From contig JAEUIK010000418.1 in NCBI GenBank assembly GCA_016793185.1, positions 1-6,180 of the forward strand: a DNA stretch of 6,180 nucleotides. The letters run 5' to 3'. A program made the position numbers and the translations under genes. The notes under the pieces are model-generated. The model saw only the letters and a program-made list of their open reading frames with translations. It ran no database searches and was not told where the DNA came from. Below are positions 5,819 to 6,180 of this stretch, one piece after another. Positions within the stretch are counted from its first letter, which is position 1; every line of letters begins with the position of its first letter. Origin of the DNA: Planctomycetaceae bacterium. Its GTDB lineage: Bacteria; Planctomycetota; Planctomycetia; Pirellulales; JAEUIK01.

Positions 5819-6180
5819 CGCCCTAGCACCTCGGCCGCTTCAGTGCAGAGCTGCTGGGCCTCGGCCGCCGTCGGGGCTTCGGCCACGGCGCGCACGATCG
5901 GTTCCGTGTTACTCGCCCGGACCAGCAGCCACTTGCCGGGCCAGTCGAGCCGCAGGCCGTCCAGGCGATCGGGCTTGGCCGTGTGGAAGTGCTTTTCGAG
6001 CGCCGCGAGTCCGGCCGGGGCCTTGTCGGCCGGCAATTTGACCGTCGTTTTGACGATTTCGAATCGTGGGAGCTCGGCGGCGAGCTCGCTGATCGTCATC
6101 TCGCGCGCGGCCATGGCGTCGAGCACGAGTGCCATGCCGACGAAGCTGTCGCGCACGTAGCCCACGCGGGGGTCGATCAC
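5809..6180 (-). CDS. Alpha-D-phosphohexomutase (phosphomannomutase / phosphoglucosamine mutase type), C-terminal part
   Basis: The last 123 codons of a gene whose 5' part lies beyond the right edge; it ends with TAG at 5811-5809. Superfamily members move a phosphate between C1 and C6 of hexose phosphates and feed nucleotide-sugar synthesis for peptidoglycan, LPS or exopolysaccharide. The segment holds the end of domain III (VIDPRVGYVRDSFVG, which in complete proteins directly follows a GNGG motif) and all of domain IV. Domain IV shows DGLRLDWPGKWLLVR at about 74-88 of the partial protein and the phosphate-binding loop RASNTEPIVR (88-97), equivalent to R-x-S-[GN]-T-E-P. The GTG at the window edge is almost certainly an internal valine rather than a start, because the catalytic serine, the metal-binding and the sugar-binding domains all lie upstream. 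The substrate (mannose, glucose or glucosamine phosphate) cannot be settled from this part, so I give no symbol. It is convergent with serS. Confidence 0.9.
   Translation of the reverse strand: MIDPRVGYVRDSFVGMALVLDAMAAREMTISELAAELPRFEIVKTTVKLPADKAPAGLAALEKHFHTAKPDRLDGLRLDWPGKWLLVRASNTEPIVRAVAEAPTAAEAQQLCTEAAEVLGRFA

Noticed and set aside
6178..6180. GTG at the right edge as the start of a short 123-residue mutase protein
   Set aside because: The following residues continue the conserved GNGG-V region of domain III, so the GTG is best read as an internal valine of a gene cut by the window edge.
1..6180. New defence, mobile or biosynthetic system
   Set aside because: Five of the six genes belong to known protein families of general metabolism, the sixth is a lone secreted protein, and there are no transposases, integrases, direct-repeat arrays or toxin-antitoxin-like pairs. 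The window looks ordinary.

Overview
The window is a GC-rich stretch of bacterial chromosome that looks like ordinary housekeeping and core-accessory sequence. I see no mobile element, CRISPR array, tRNA, rRNA or phage gene. Several proteins read like those of Planctomycetota, probably the Pirellulales: a divergent ClpS with the 'WNDEAHTH' motif, a seryl-tRNA synthetase of the type that also resembles plant organellar enzymes, and a secreted protein with SPOR-like segments. This assignment comes from remembered family resemblance and base composition, not from a search.

Layout, left to right. Positions 1-873 (minus strand) hold the first 291 codons of a secreted protein of unknown function; its 3' end lies beyond the left edge. 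After a 220-bp spacer come mtaB (1094-2521, minus), a tRNA methylthiotransferase, and clpS (2448-2816, minus), an adaptor of the Clp protease. These two genes overlap by 74 bp and are probably co-transcribed, clpS first. A 139-bp divergent intergenic region separates clpS from a plus-strand M20-family metallodipeptidase (2956-4335). Exactly 100 bp further on is serS (4436-5719, plus). serS converges on the C-terminal part of an alpha-D-phosphohexomutase (5809-6180, minus), whose 5' part lies beyond the right edge.

How the genes could work together. ClpS directs substrates to ClpAP or ClpCP for degradation, and a cytosolic M20 dipeptidase could finish off the resulting short peptides, so the divergent pair could be read as a loose proteolysis neighbourhood. 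This is inference from adjacency alone. MtaB (ms2t6A37 formation in tRNA) and SerS (charging of tRNA-Ser) both serve translation. The mutase belongs to sugar-phosphate metabolism feeding cell-envelope or polysaccharide precursors.

I found no evidence of a new multi-gene system. The points most worth a second look are the altered N-degron pocket of ClpS, the repeated SPOR-like segments in the secreted protein, the long clpS/mtaB overlap with an unusual N-terminal extension on MtaB, and the organelle-like SerRS.
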